From positions 1 to 62,732 of the forward strand of contig NW_007360639.1 of NCBI RefSeq assembly GCF_000192795.1: DNA of 62,732 nucleotides. The letters are read 5' to 3'. Origin of the DNA: Vavraia culicis subsp. floridensis (Eukaryota > Microsporidia > Pleistophoridae). Under the pieces are notes generated by a model that was given only the letters and a program-made list of their open reading frames with translations, made no database searches and was not told the DNA's origin. Of the stretch, positions 29,429-39,239 are shown in pieces (within the stretch, counting starts at the first letter, position 1; each line of letters opens with the position of its first letter). The translations under genes were made by a program, and so were the position numbers.

Positions 29429-31516
29429 TTAATCAACCTCATCAACCTTAGGCTCAGTCGTACTATGTGGTGGCGCACCACCAAAATTGCTGGCATCAAA
29501 ACCACCAGGAGCAGCACCTTGTGCACTACCGGCAACCTGCTGCAAAAGACCCATCAATTCATCCTTCTTGGTCACATACTCGTCCTTGTCAGCATTAGGA
29601 TGCGCATCAAGCCACTCTTGATGCTGCTTCAACGATGTCTCAAGACTGCTCTTCACGTTCTGATCAGGCACCTCTGCCACCTTCTCATTCAGTTGGTACA
29701 ACATAGCCTCATACTCAATCTTGGCACTTACATTCTCTTTCTTCTTGCGATCCGCCTCCTCAAACTCTTTGTGCTTCTTGTGCATCTCTTCAAGCTGCTC
29801 AGGTGTGGTCTTCCTATTCGAATTGCTCACCGTCAGCTTCTCACTCTTGTTACTGCCCTTTTCACGTGCGGTAACCACCAATATTCCGTTGTTGTCCACA
29901 TCACACGTTACTTCAATCTGTGGCATACCGCGCCGTGCAGGCGTGATACCACACAGATTGAAACTGCCAATAAGGTTGTTGTGCTCGACCATCTCGCCAA
30001 GTCCTTCGTAAATATTGATTGTCACGCTTGTCTGATTATCCGAAGCCGTACTGAACACCTCAGTCTTGGCAGTTGGTATCACCGTATTCTTCTTGATAAT
30101 GTTGGTCGCAACTCCACCAAGAGTCTCAATCGAGATGTTAAGCGGAACCGTGTCCAACAGAAGTAGCGGGCACTCTACATCAAGAGATGTACCACCCGAT
30201 ATGAGTGCAGCCTGGTACGCCGCACCACGTGCAATTGCCTCATCTGGATGAACGCTAAAATCAAGTTTGTGCTCACCAAATATTTCTGCAAGCATTTCTC
30301 TGATCTTCACGATTCTGCTGCTACCGCCAACCACAATCACACGATCAACCTGCGCAATTGCATCATTAATCGCTGAGGTATTGGCAGCAGACGCAGCTGT
30401 CAAGAAGCCCTCAGAAGTGTAATCAGGCTTGACCTTCGCCAGACCGAGCAGACACCCCTTCACGCGGTCCATGCACCGTCTGAAATACTTCATACACAGA
30501 CTGTTGAAGAGTGCACGTGTGATGGAAGTGCAAAGTCCCAGATCGCTGTGCAGACACTCAATCTCAATCGTTGTGGAATTCATTGCTGACAGGTTCCTCT
30601 TCGCCTTTTCGCATGCCATCCTCAATCTCCTCTTCGCTCTGTCCTTGATCTCCTCCTTCTTAACGCTTGGATTCTGCTTCAAGAACAATGCCAGGCAGTG
30701 CTCAAACAGCACGTTATCGAAGTCAACACCTCCAAGGAACGTGTCACCCTCGGTGTTGAGCACCTCGGCAATCGCTCCGCTCTCAGACGGCGGTTCAAAT
30801 TTGAGAATGCTCACATCGAACGTACCACCACCTAAATCAAATACTAACACGGTTTCTTCTTTATTGGCCTCCTTCCTTCTCATCTTGTCATACGCATATG
30901 AAAGCGCTGCAGCAGTAGGCTCGTTGAGCAGACGCACATTCTTGAACCCTGCAATCTCAGCTGCCATCTTCGTCTTCTCCTTCTGATTGTCATTGAAATG
31001 CGCAGGTACCGTGATGACCGCGGTGGTCACACCTGAATTGAGTACCGCCTCGGCAGCCCTTTTCAAGAAACCGAGCACATACCCCGATATTTCCATAGGA
31101 TCGTAATGCATAACCTTGCCACCCTTCATTATTTCTATTCTAATGTTGTCCACAGCATCACTCTTTGCCGGCCTATCAGTTGTGCTGTTTCTATCGTTGT
31201 CCCAGCGCACTACACGGAATGGCCACTTCTTGATACTCGATTCCAAAACCGGCGAGTCATATCCTCGCCCAATCAGCCTCTTCACATCGTACACAACCTT
31301 GTCCGGGTTGGAAGTAAGCCTGTGCTCGGCGGCAGTTCCTATGACAATATTTCCTTCATCATCAAATGCCACAATAGATGGAGTGATCCTTGCTCCCTCC
31401 TCGTTTGATATTACCTCTAGTTCACCGTTCCTGTACGCACACACACAGCTGTACGTCGTACCAAGATCGATACCAATTGCTTTGCTTGTTTCTTTGCTTG
31501 TATTTTGCGAAGACAT
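29429..31516 (-). CDS. HSP70: Cytosolic HSP70 chaperone
   Basis: ATP-dependent chaperone of the cytosol. The ATPase domain starts with AIGIDLGTTYSCV and includes VFDLGGGTFDVSIL, the NEPTAAALSYAYD block and VGGSSRIVKIREML. The linker DTVPLNISIE leads to the substrate-binding domain and a helical lid. A short GGFDASNFGG-type tail ends in KVDEVD. The C-terminus is therefore DEVD rather than the canonical EEVD recognised by TPR co-chaperones; it lacks an ER retention signal, an ER signal peptide or a mitochondrial presequence. It is about 695 residues from ATG 31514-31516; the frame is open 41 codons further up but that stretch contains the TATA box and is not protein-like. A CCC lies two bases before the ATG, with a TATAAATA box and a heat-shock-element-like site further upstream. 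Confidence 0.96.
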   Translation of the reverse strand: MSSQNTSKETSKAIGIDLGTTYSCVCAYRNGELEVISNEEGARITPSIVAFDDEGNIVIGTAAEHRLTSNPDKVVYDVKRLIGRGYDSPVLESSIKKWPFRVVRWDNDRNSTTDRPAKSDAVDNIRIEIMKGGKVMHYDPMEISGYVLGFLKRAAEAVLNSGVTTAVITVPAHFNDNQKEKTKMAAEIAGFKNVRLLNEPTAAALSYAYDKMRRKEANKEETVLVFDLGGGTFDVSILKFEPPSESGAIAEVLNTEGDTFLGGVDFDNVLFEHCLALFLKQNPSVKKEEIKDRAKRRLRMACEKAKRNLSAMNSTTIEIECLHSDLGLCTSITRALFNSLCMKYFRRCMDRVKGCLLGLAKVKPDYTSEGFLTAASAANTSAINDAIAQVDRVIVVGGSSRIVKIREMLAEIFGEHKLDFSVHPDEAIARGAAYQAALISGGTSLDVECPLLLLDTVPLNISIETLGGVATNIIKKNTVIPTAKTEVFSTASDNQTSVTINIYEGLGEMVEHNNLIGSFNLCGITPARRGMPQIEVTCDVDNNGILVVTAREKGSNKSEKLTVSNSNRKTTPEQLEEMHKKHKEFEEADRKKKENVSAKIEYEAMLYQLNEKVAEVPDQNVKSSLETSLKQHQEWLDAHPNADKDEYVTKKDELMGLLQQVAGSAQGAAPGGFDASNFGGAPPHSTTEPKVDEVD

Positions 31517-31518
31517 GA

Positions 31519-31521
31519 GGG
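31519..31521 (-). promoter_or_regulatory. CCC start signal of HSP70
   Basis: GCGCCCTCATG on the minus strand: CCC two nucleotides before the start codon. This sets the start at 31516 rather than further upstream. Confidence 0.55.
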
Positions 31522-31536
31522 CGCATAAATTTTTTT

Positions 31537-31544
31537 TATTTATA
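31537..31544 (-). promoter_or_regulatory. TATAAATA box of HSP70
   Basis: TATAAATA on the minus strand ends 20 bp before the ATG. Confidence 0.55.
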
Positions 31545-31554
31545 TTTTTAGAGA

Positions 31555-31562
31555 TTCTAGAA
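31555..31562 (-). promoter_or_regulatory. Heat-shock-element-like site
   Basis: TTCTAGAA (nTTCnnGAAn) lies 10 bp upstream of the HSP70 TATA-like box. Two perfect HSE units are present and a third is degenerate. Its placement suggests HSF control, by inference from the known HSE consensus. Confidence 0.5.
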
Positions 31563-31639
31563 AAGTGACAAAAAATAAAAAAATGAACAAATCGATTTAA
31601 TACAGACAAAACACACGGATTGATGTGAAGGAAGAACAT

Positions 31640-32825
31640 GTGATGTTAATGTGCAGAAAGAGAAAAATTGGCATATACAGCAGAATATGTAGGCGTGCGT
31701 TATGATATGGGAGCTGTGATACTTAATGTCTGCGTGCAGAGATGAAGACAGTGAATGATGCGTACACAGAATATTTTATGTTATACTAGCATGCGAAGGG
31801 AGTCAAATTGCAGCTTTGTTTGATTTATCTGATCAAGCACTGTGTTAAATTAAAAGCTTTGTGGTTTTGCGTTGCATAAAAAATAGTGATATAGAACGAT
31901 TGTATAAAATATTTTACAATTATGTGATGCATAGTTGTAAAATAGTAAAATACAAGTATTAATATGAAATAGCAAAGAATATCGCATCTCAAATGAGGAA
32001 CCCGCATTGACAGTCAAAACAATTCTTACAGTGTTTTAGCGAGGGTGTTAACACAAGCAAATAAGCACCAATTCGTACATTAACATACAAAATGCATTGT
32101 GATTCGTGCTTTGGTGACGGGCTCTTACTTTTATCATTTTGATGGTGCCATATTTCAGGGTAAAAACTGTGTGAGGATGTCCTGACCAATGAGCGAGAGA
32201 AATAGGGTTGTAATGACAATTGTTGTACCAAGATGACTTAATTTTTGTAATTATGCATGTATAATTACCACCATATGTTTTGAAAAATAATACATGGTAT
32301 AAAAAGAAGACTGCGGTTTTGTTTTAATCAATATAAAATTGGTATAATGTCAAAGATAAGGACAATACCACGCTTTATCAACTCACCAGGTACCAGGGTT
32401 CATTTAATACAAGCTTTAGTACAAGTCATACAATAATGAAGGTACACTCTTTCACATCCTCTCATCCCTTTATAGACGAACGGGTGCAAGAAAAGTTTTA
32501 AACACTTTTTATCAAGCGAATCTGTCGTTATGAACAATTTTTAATTGCGTTTACATAAAAAAACGTAATGGCTGCATGTGACAGAGTGCACAACAAGTAT
32601 TAAATTTGTACAAATTATTCACAACATAAATTCTTGCTGGTAAGATATACGCGGGGTAGCATGCTGGATCAATGCCAAATTCAACCAATGATACATGGGC
32701 GCACATCCATGATATGGGATAATACTTCACTTTTGTCCTAAAAAAATAAAAAATTCGATGTATTTGACCTGAAACCACAGTAAAATACAATTTGGCATGT
32801 TTGCAAATATTTGTTCATTTTCACG
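31640..32825. other. Intergenic, no gene seen
   Basis: About 1.2 kb of AT-rich sequence without a convincing gene. Confidence 0.5.
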
Positions 32826-32838
32826 CCCTCCTCCGTAG

Positions 32839-33123
32839 ATGAACGAAGAAATTTACGAACTGCTGGACAGGTTAAAAACCGAGCTTGCAAACAGGAAAAG
32901 GCCTGCAAACCTAGAGGAAGCGCTTATATATGAAGCAACATCTCTATATGTGCACTACACACTCGAAACAATAAAAAATAAGCTTGAAAACAAACACGAC
33001 AAGGGCGTGATTGAAAAGGTGCAAGGATTGGAGAAGTACTTTAATGAACGCATAGAAACATGCACAAATGAAAATTTAATATTGGATGAGTTATACGGAC
33101 AGAATGATCATGAAAAGATGTGA
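32839..33123 (+). CDS. Small helical orphan protein (94 aa) with C-run start
   Basis: No family was recognised. The product is charged and almost entirely helical, with heptad-like leucines (YELLDRLKTELANRK, ETIKNKLENK, KVQGLEKYFNERIE), suggesting a coiled-coil subunit of a complex. It has no signal peptide. The ATG at 32839 has GCCCTCC about 10 nt upstream (CCC at 32826-32828), like housekeeping starts here. It ends 200 bp before the 3' end of the LRR pseudogene. Confidence 0.58.
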   Translation: MNEEIYELLDRLKTELANRKRPANLEEALIYEATSLYVHYTLETIKNKLENKHDKGVIEKVQGLEKYFNERIETCTNENLILDELYGQNDHEKM

Positions 33124-33329
33124 TTTGTGGCTAAAAAGGGGGTATCGATATTTAATGGTAGGTAGTGCTGGGCTGTATGTATACGGTTAGAAAATATGTG
33201 AGACTGCTTGCAGTGTTGTCAGTGAGAAGATTCATCGTGTTTTTATTATTCCTTATATGAGGAGATTAGAGCGAGTTATATAAATTTGTATTGCGGACGA
33301 TACACTGTTTATAGTTCTGCTGGCATCCT

Positions 33330-35642
33330 TCAAAACGAGTTCATCGCCGTTGGCGTGAACGGTAAATGACCGTGGTCTTGATATTTTGGCATGTAGCGCA
33401 ACATGGTTTTGGCATCTCTTCCTATACGAATCAACCTTGTAAAATAACCGGGTTGCTTTACCAAATTTCCGATTTGCTGTTCGTTCTCTTTACTTTCAAA
33501 ATCAGTGATGAACGTTGTTAAATGCTTCAGCTTGGCAATTGACAGAATATCACTTTGTTCAAGCTTAACGTATTTATCACACCATAGAACCTCAATGTGC
33601 GACACAAACTTATCAAAAAAAGAAGTACATAACACCGAGTCGCGTATTATCAAAGTTTTAAGGTTATGAAATATGTTATAACCAGCAAGATAATTAAAAT
33701 CTGCGTTGCCGATATCCAAGTATGTCAATCTATTTCTGTCAATATATTGGAACACGTCAAAATAGTATTTCTTCTCTTGTTCAGTGCCAGAATTAGACGG
33801 CAAATACATGATCAACGTATCCAATTTAAGCAAATACTTCATACGAAGGCCATAAATCGCATATGATGTGAAAGAAATATCAAGATATGTCAGTGACAGC
33901 GGTAGTTTGCTAAAAAACAGTTTGTCGATTTTTGTAAATTGAACTGTTAGTGCCTCAAGATTAGAGAATTGTGCTAAGATCTCATAACGTGGTTGGTTAT
34001 AGAAATTTGCGTATGAGATATTTAGATCCTTCATAGTCACCTGGCACGACATAGTGCTCAGTATTGTGTACCATTTGTTTCTCAGCACATAGTCATCGTA
34101 CTTTACCAAAGTACCGCCATAAGCCTGTTCAAAGTCTGGAAACAAGCCAGATGGCTGTCTCATAAAGTAATTGGGCATGGTCACTTCGGATTTAATCCGA
34201 CGTTCAACCGAATTTGCAATAGAAAACACCTCCAAGTTTTCAAATTCTGCTAATTTTATCCGACCCAAAACATTTTCGTCAAGATTCCAACTCAGTTTCA
34301 AACACTTTATATTCCTACACTTATTTATACCGCCTAATCGTAGATATCTGTTCCTTCCAAGTAGTTGTACCGATTCGAGCTGCGATGCATTTTGCAAATC
34401 CAGGAATCCTTCAACTTCATCCAAGATAACATGCTTGACATTATTCTGTTCCATAAAGTATATCCTAGATTCTATTTTCACTTTACTAAGTGATATCGTC
34501 TCAATATCACCCCCAACTGCTAGACAATCAATCGCTGATTTTGAAACACACAGCTCGCTGACATTTGTCGGTAATTTTTGCAGAAATAAATTTATATAAA
34601 TGTTTGCAAGTCTGATGACATAAGAATCAGCTGGAATCATCGTGTAATCAACGGCATTCCATAGATTTTCTAGATTTAAAAATCACCTTTCTGTACTTGC
34701 CTCTTCCGAAAAATGTGTTACAGATACCTTCCATCATTATTTCTTCAAACTTATCCTTATACTTTTCAAGGTACTCACTTGTCAGCCCATTTATGTCCAG
34801 TTCCAAGGTAAGCCTGTTTACGCTCTCCTCCAAGTAGAATATTGTTGCGTAATGTCCTTCCTGTTCTTAAGCAGAAAATCGATGTCTAAGAAAATGCCCT
34901 CGACGCATGCTCCCAAGCATGGGTGATCACGATCGATTACAAGGGGAATCCTGCTATCAAACTCGCCATGATTTGCGGAAGGCAACGATTGTGCTGTACA
35001 ACCATGCCCATCCCTGTAGATGTACATGAAATTATCTCTTGCTTCGAGCAAAAGCATATGAAGCGACGATAAACCCTTCGCGCTAGGACTTTCTTCCTTA
35101 TCATCCATTTCCAGTAGCTCTTCATACGACATGGCGTTGTTTCCGATACAAAATAGCACTGCATATTGCATCTGTCGTTTGTTGTCGAGAAAAAAATATA
35201 AATATTTCACCATATGGTGCATCTCGGTAGTAGTAAACGGTGGCAATTCATTAAATATGGAGATGCTGACCACCTTTAGATACAACGATTTTTGAACAAA
35301 CAATGTAATCATAAATACGTCCTCGCTCTCCTCTCCTGACTCATCCTTTTTCTTCTTCGTTGCCACATGACCATCCTTGTGCTCCTGCTGATCACATGGT
35401 CCATTGACCTTTAGAAAACGCTCTTCAGCCTCTTTTCTCGTGATCTTTTCTATCTTATAGTCACGAATTATTTCTAACGTCTTCTCATCAACATCCTTGA
35501 TTGTATCGTAAAAATCACTGAACCTACCCTCGCACGACGAAGGAAACTTGAGAATATCAGTTAAGCTCTTTTCGGTGTCGGTAAATCCTAAGTACACCTC
35601 TTCAGCTGAACAGTACAAAAACATAACAAGACATGAAAACAT
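33330..35642 (-). pseudogene. Secreted leucine-rich-repeat family gene, broken by two frameshifts
   Basis: Three overlapping frames on the minus strand make one gene. Segment A (35642-34818) starts with a signal peptide (MFSCLVMFLYCS). Segment B runs from about 34833 to 34648, and segment C continues to 33330. Shift 1 lies near 34830 (around CTACTTGG) and shift 2 near 34690 in a T-run (GATTTTTAAATC). Upstream of the first ATG in C, its frame is open in protein-like sequence (LNLENLWNAVDYT), which rules out a separate gene. Together they would encode about 770 residues. Segment C has LRR spacing (LESVQLLGRNRYLRLGG, NIKCLKLSWN, LEVFSIANS, LTYLDISF, LTYLDIGN, LKTLIIRD). A TATAAATA box lies 24 bp before the start. 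This fits the expanded secreted LRR families of Trachipleistophora-type microsporidia. Homopolymer sequencing errors are an alternative to true decay. Confidence 0.75.
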
Positions 35643-35665
35643 GGTTATGTGTCGACAAAATTCTT

Positions 35666-35673
35666 TATTTATA
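35666..35673 (-). promoter_or_regulatory. TATAAATA box of LRR gene
   Basis: TATAAATA on the minus strand ends 23 bp before the ATG at 35642. Confidence 0.55.
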
Positions 35674-37604
35674 CGTTCATGTCATCATTATTTCTGTATA
35701 AAATGGTATATGAACCTTTATGGAAATGTCATAATTCGTATTTTAAAAATGGTATCAAATCAATAATTATCTGTACTTGACGAGTCTTTTGATCTGTGAC
35801 AAAAACTAAAAATTGTTCAACTGCATTTCTAGTTTACTTGCAGCGGTACTTTGCATCTATATCCTATGTGCATGAGAAAATGAATTGATGATGTAGCTCT
35901 TATACACAATAACTATTCTAAGAAATGGGAGCCATAGGGCCGCTGAGTTGTAGACATGTCATATTAATTACGTGTCACAGAGTTGATGTATGATTACATA
36001 GCTATTTTATTCACCCAATAACATCGCAGATACGATGTCTGTCATGTCGATCGTTCACCTATCGTACTTGGAAAATGTGTCAAAAGAAAAGGAAAGAAAA
36101 TACCACTGTTAGCTATAGAGACACGATGAAAAGATTTTTATTGCCGTTTAGTGTAAATTGGCGAGAAATTGCTAGCATATGGCATCGTACTGCATCACAA
36201 GATGAAAAGATGCCACACGGAAAGACCGCTAGAGCGGCATTTTCATTCTTCACAAAATTAGCAATGTACCCAATCTGTTTCACGTAAACATAGAATATTT
36301 TTATGAACGCGCATCTATTGTCAATCCGTTCTGCCAAGGTCGAACAAATTCGTACCAACAGTCAAAACGAACCGGAACCACACAACGCTATGCATCCATG
36401 TGTGGAAATACGTTCAATAAATTTAACTAGGAAATTATGGAATAATTCCTTGCGTTCCACGTGTATCGATTGCCCTACATGAGACATGGCGATACTATCA
36501 CGGTCCATATAAGTTCTGATGTTTCTGTTGAAACGTTGCAAACGGAAGTATTGTCTATTGCTTGGTTGCTCTCCACATGTTTATATGGAGTGCGTTCACA
36601 GAGAATGTTTACACGTTACGCCATACCTAGATGTTATTTGATTGTCGTGTCTGGTATGTGAGTAAACAATGTTACTGTCGTGCATCCATCAGAAACGACT
36701 GTCAAATGCGTTTCACATTCCCTAAATTTTAGAAAAAGTATAAAAAATGAGAACGAAAAACAACGGTCTAAGACAAGTCAATCAGCAACAATAAAAACAG
36801 AACAGCAATAAAATGAATTTATTTCAATGTTTACATGCTCCACCGCATGTTATGTACAATAGTATTCTCCTCTACAATTTTCATTCACCACCAGAATTAT
36901 GCAGAGTAAGAAAACAGTCTAAATATGGGAGTATAAAATCTTATCTTCCATTCAACAACACTTATTGATATCTAAAGTGTAGTTTTATTGGTATGCTTAC
37001 ACGTATAAATAGAGCATATCGTATAAACATATGATTAACACCGTCTTGCGCACCGCCATACTTATCAATTTAGCCAACTGTGATTTTGGTAGGTTTGTTT
37101 TGTGTTGAGACAAAGTCAGAAAAGAAACTTGCCATATAGATGATGTGACAGTTGCAGGGATGGTAGTAGCTCTTGAGGTATGTGCCAGGGTTGATATAAC
37201 ATAAGTATGCAAAAAATTTTGTGAATGTTTTATGAGTGACAGCTTACAAGAAACACGTTTAGAGAATGTTAGTATCATAAACTAGCTGCGCTATTTAGGT
37301 TTATGAACGGAAGAAAGATTGGTCACTCATTAAATAATATGTTTTTCCCTTGACATCTCGTATTATTGTTTCTCACTTATTTTAGATCTTTCAATGTGCG
37401 TTAATGAATCAATTTTAGCTCTGTACTCGTGTTCTTTAAATGTTGTTTGTAAGAAATAGCTGAGAACATCTTGGAAAGAATAAATTTTATGACAATTTTT
37501 GACTCCTTATCCATGCAAAGATGTGAAAAAAATTTTACATTTTTTCGAGCTGTTTAATCAGCTTTTGGCTGTCTTTGTTATGTGAAAAAAGAACAAACAG
37601 TTAA
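35674..37604. other. Long intergenic region between LRR genes, no gene seen
   Basis: About 1.9 kb. Minus-strand frames of 60-93 codons (for example 36997-37278) show neither LRR pattern nor signal peptide convincingly. Confidence 0.45.
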
Positions 37605-39211
37605 TTAGCCATTATCTACTAGCACAGCGAACTTGATGTAAGTAAAGACAATAGTTATATTCACAGCCACAATAATGGTTGATGTGTGCATGCAATTGAC
37701 CAACAAAAAAGCATCTACTTGCTTATAACGATTTATCAGCGTTACCAGTTCCTTAAGTGGCAGAGGCAGATAAGAACTGATGAAGAGATCCTTCAATGAA
37801 TTTTCTAAACCACATTGTTGCAACAAAAGTTTATGACTAACAAATATACCATTGTATAGCTCCGTTTCCAGATGTTTTAACGCTTGCTGTTCATTTTTCA
37901 TTTGAATGAGTGCTCTATTTGCACGCCAACACTTAATTTTCAGTAATTTTAACATTTTCATATTTACTATACTGATGCGATTATTCTTCAGCTCAAATTC
38001 ACAATCGCTAGCATCAATCACTAAAACTTCAAGGGCAACAAAGTCTATACCAAGAATGTCAACAGCATCAAAATAATGTTCACAAGTGGAACAAGTTAAC
38101 ATCAAATGTTTAAGTCTCTTTTTGTTGATTGTCTTCAAAAATTTGACTGCGAGCCTTACGTCCAATATTTCAATTGATAAATACTCTAATCTAACCCTAG
38201 AACACCGAGAAGACACGAACAGCGGTTTTTTTCTTAACCCATGCAATGATGCCTGTCGTGGATCGATTATTTTTTGTTCCTAAGCACAACATTCACATAT
38301 CGACCCGAATTTACTGTCAGAGTACGTAGATTTATACAGTTACTCAGTTCAATGATAATTGTTGCATAGTGCGATTGACATATGGTTTGTGATTTTATGT
38401 CTTCAATATATATACTGCACATGTCGAAGCAGACTGTTTTATATGATTCTCCAAATGCTAACTTAATTTTTTTCGGCTGTTTCTCAGTACCTTCTGAAAT
38501 GAGAAAAGTACATTCGGTAAAACTCAGATTTTCCAGTGCTGTGTTACTTATTTTCTCTAAGAACTTATCTGTTACAAACATATGCTTCACTTTTAGTGTT
38601 CGTAATTTTGGAGTTTTTTCAATATTTATAAAATCTTGCACTGTTCTATGCGGTTCATAGATCCGATCTGTATATTCATGCGTCAAGTTATGGAGATATA
38701 AATCGGTAATGAAATCAAATTACTGTATCATATCTCTGAGATCAGATAAATCTTCCAACAACCTACGAACAACAAGTTTCAAGAACATAATACAGTATTT
38801 TGCAAAAATACATTTCACCATCTCAATGCTCGTCTCGTCAATAGAAACATTCAATCCTCCCGGTGGCTCTGTGCTGTCCTCTTGCTTAACAGAAAAATAC
38901 AAACCAAAACTCATAGTCTCGTAGACAAATTATACGGTCTCTGGAAGCTCGTGATAGAAGATTTGTAAGTTCTTGTATACACCCATTTTTGCATTCTCAC
39001 GGAGTATTCTGTCATTTAGAATCTTGAAGTATTCTGCAATGAGAGCATGCATGTCATCCGATTCTTGCTCTGACTCATCTTGCACGTACCCCGGATTATC
39101 CATATATTCTTCGTCTGGGTACACACATCCTGAGCTGATACTGTTTTCCTTACTATCTGTGTTGGTACATAACAATTGACGAGTCAACAATATGTTGCTA
39201 GAAAAAATCAT
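37605..39211 (-). pseudogene. Second secreted leucine-rich-repeat gene, two nonsense codons and a frameshift
   Basis: The start is ATG 39209-39211 (MIFSSNILLTRQLLC), with a weak signal peptide and an acidic N-terminal region. The same frame runs to 38267 but is interrupted by in-frame TAA at 38930-38932 and 38720-38722, with protein-like sequence continuing after each stop. Near 38265 a single-base shift in an A-run (AAAAAA) moves the gene to another frame, which runs to 37605. LRR-like stretches include LRTLKVKHM, LENLSFTECT, LRTLTVNSG, LEYLSIEILD, LKHLMLTCS, LEVLVIDAS and LKLLKIKCW. Segment order resembles the first LRR gene: signal, acidic region, a helical block, then LRRs. A TATAAAA box lies about 21 bp upstream. 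It is a paralogue further decayed than its neighbour. Confidence 0.72.
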
Positions 39212-39232
39212 GAGTTCCACAGAATTCTTTCC

Positions 39233-39239
39233 TTTTATA
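39233..39239 (-). promoter_or_regulatory. TATAAAA box of second LRR gene
   Basis: CTATAAAAGG on the minus strand, about 21-28 bp upstream of the ATG at 39211. Confidence 0.5.

Noticed and set aside
29405..30166. 253-codon plus-strand ORF
   Set aside because: Antisense shadow of HSP70.
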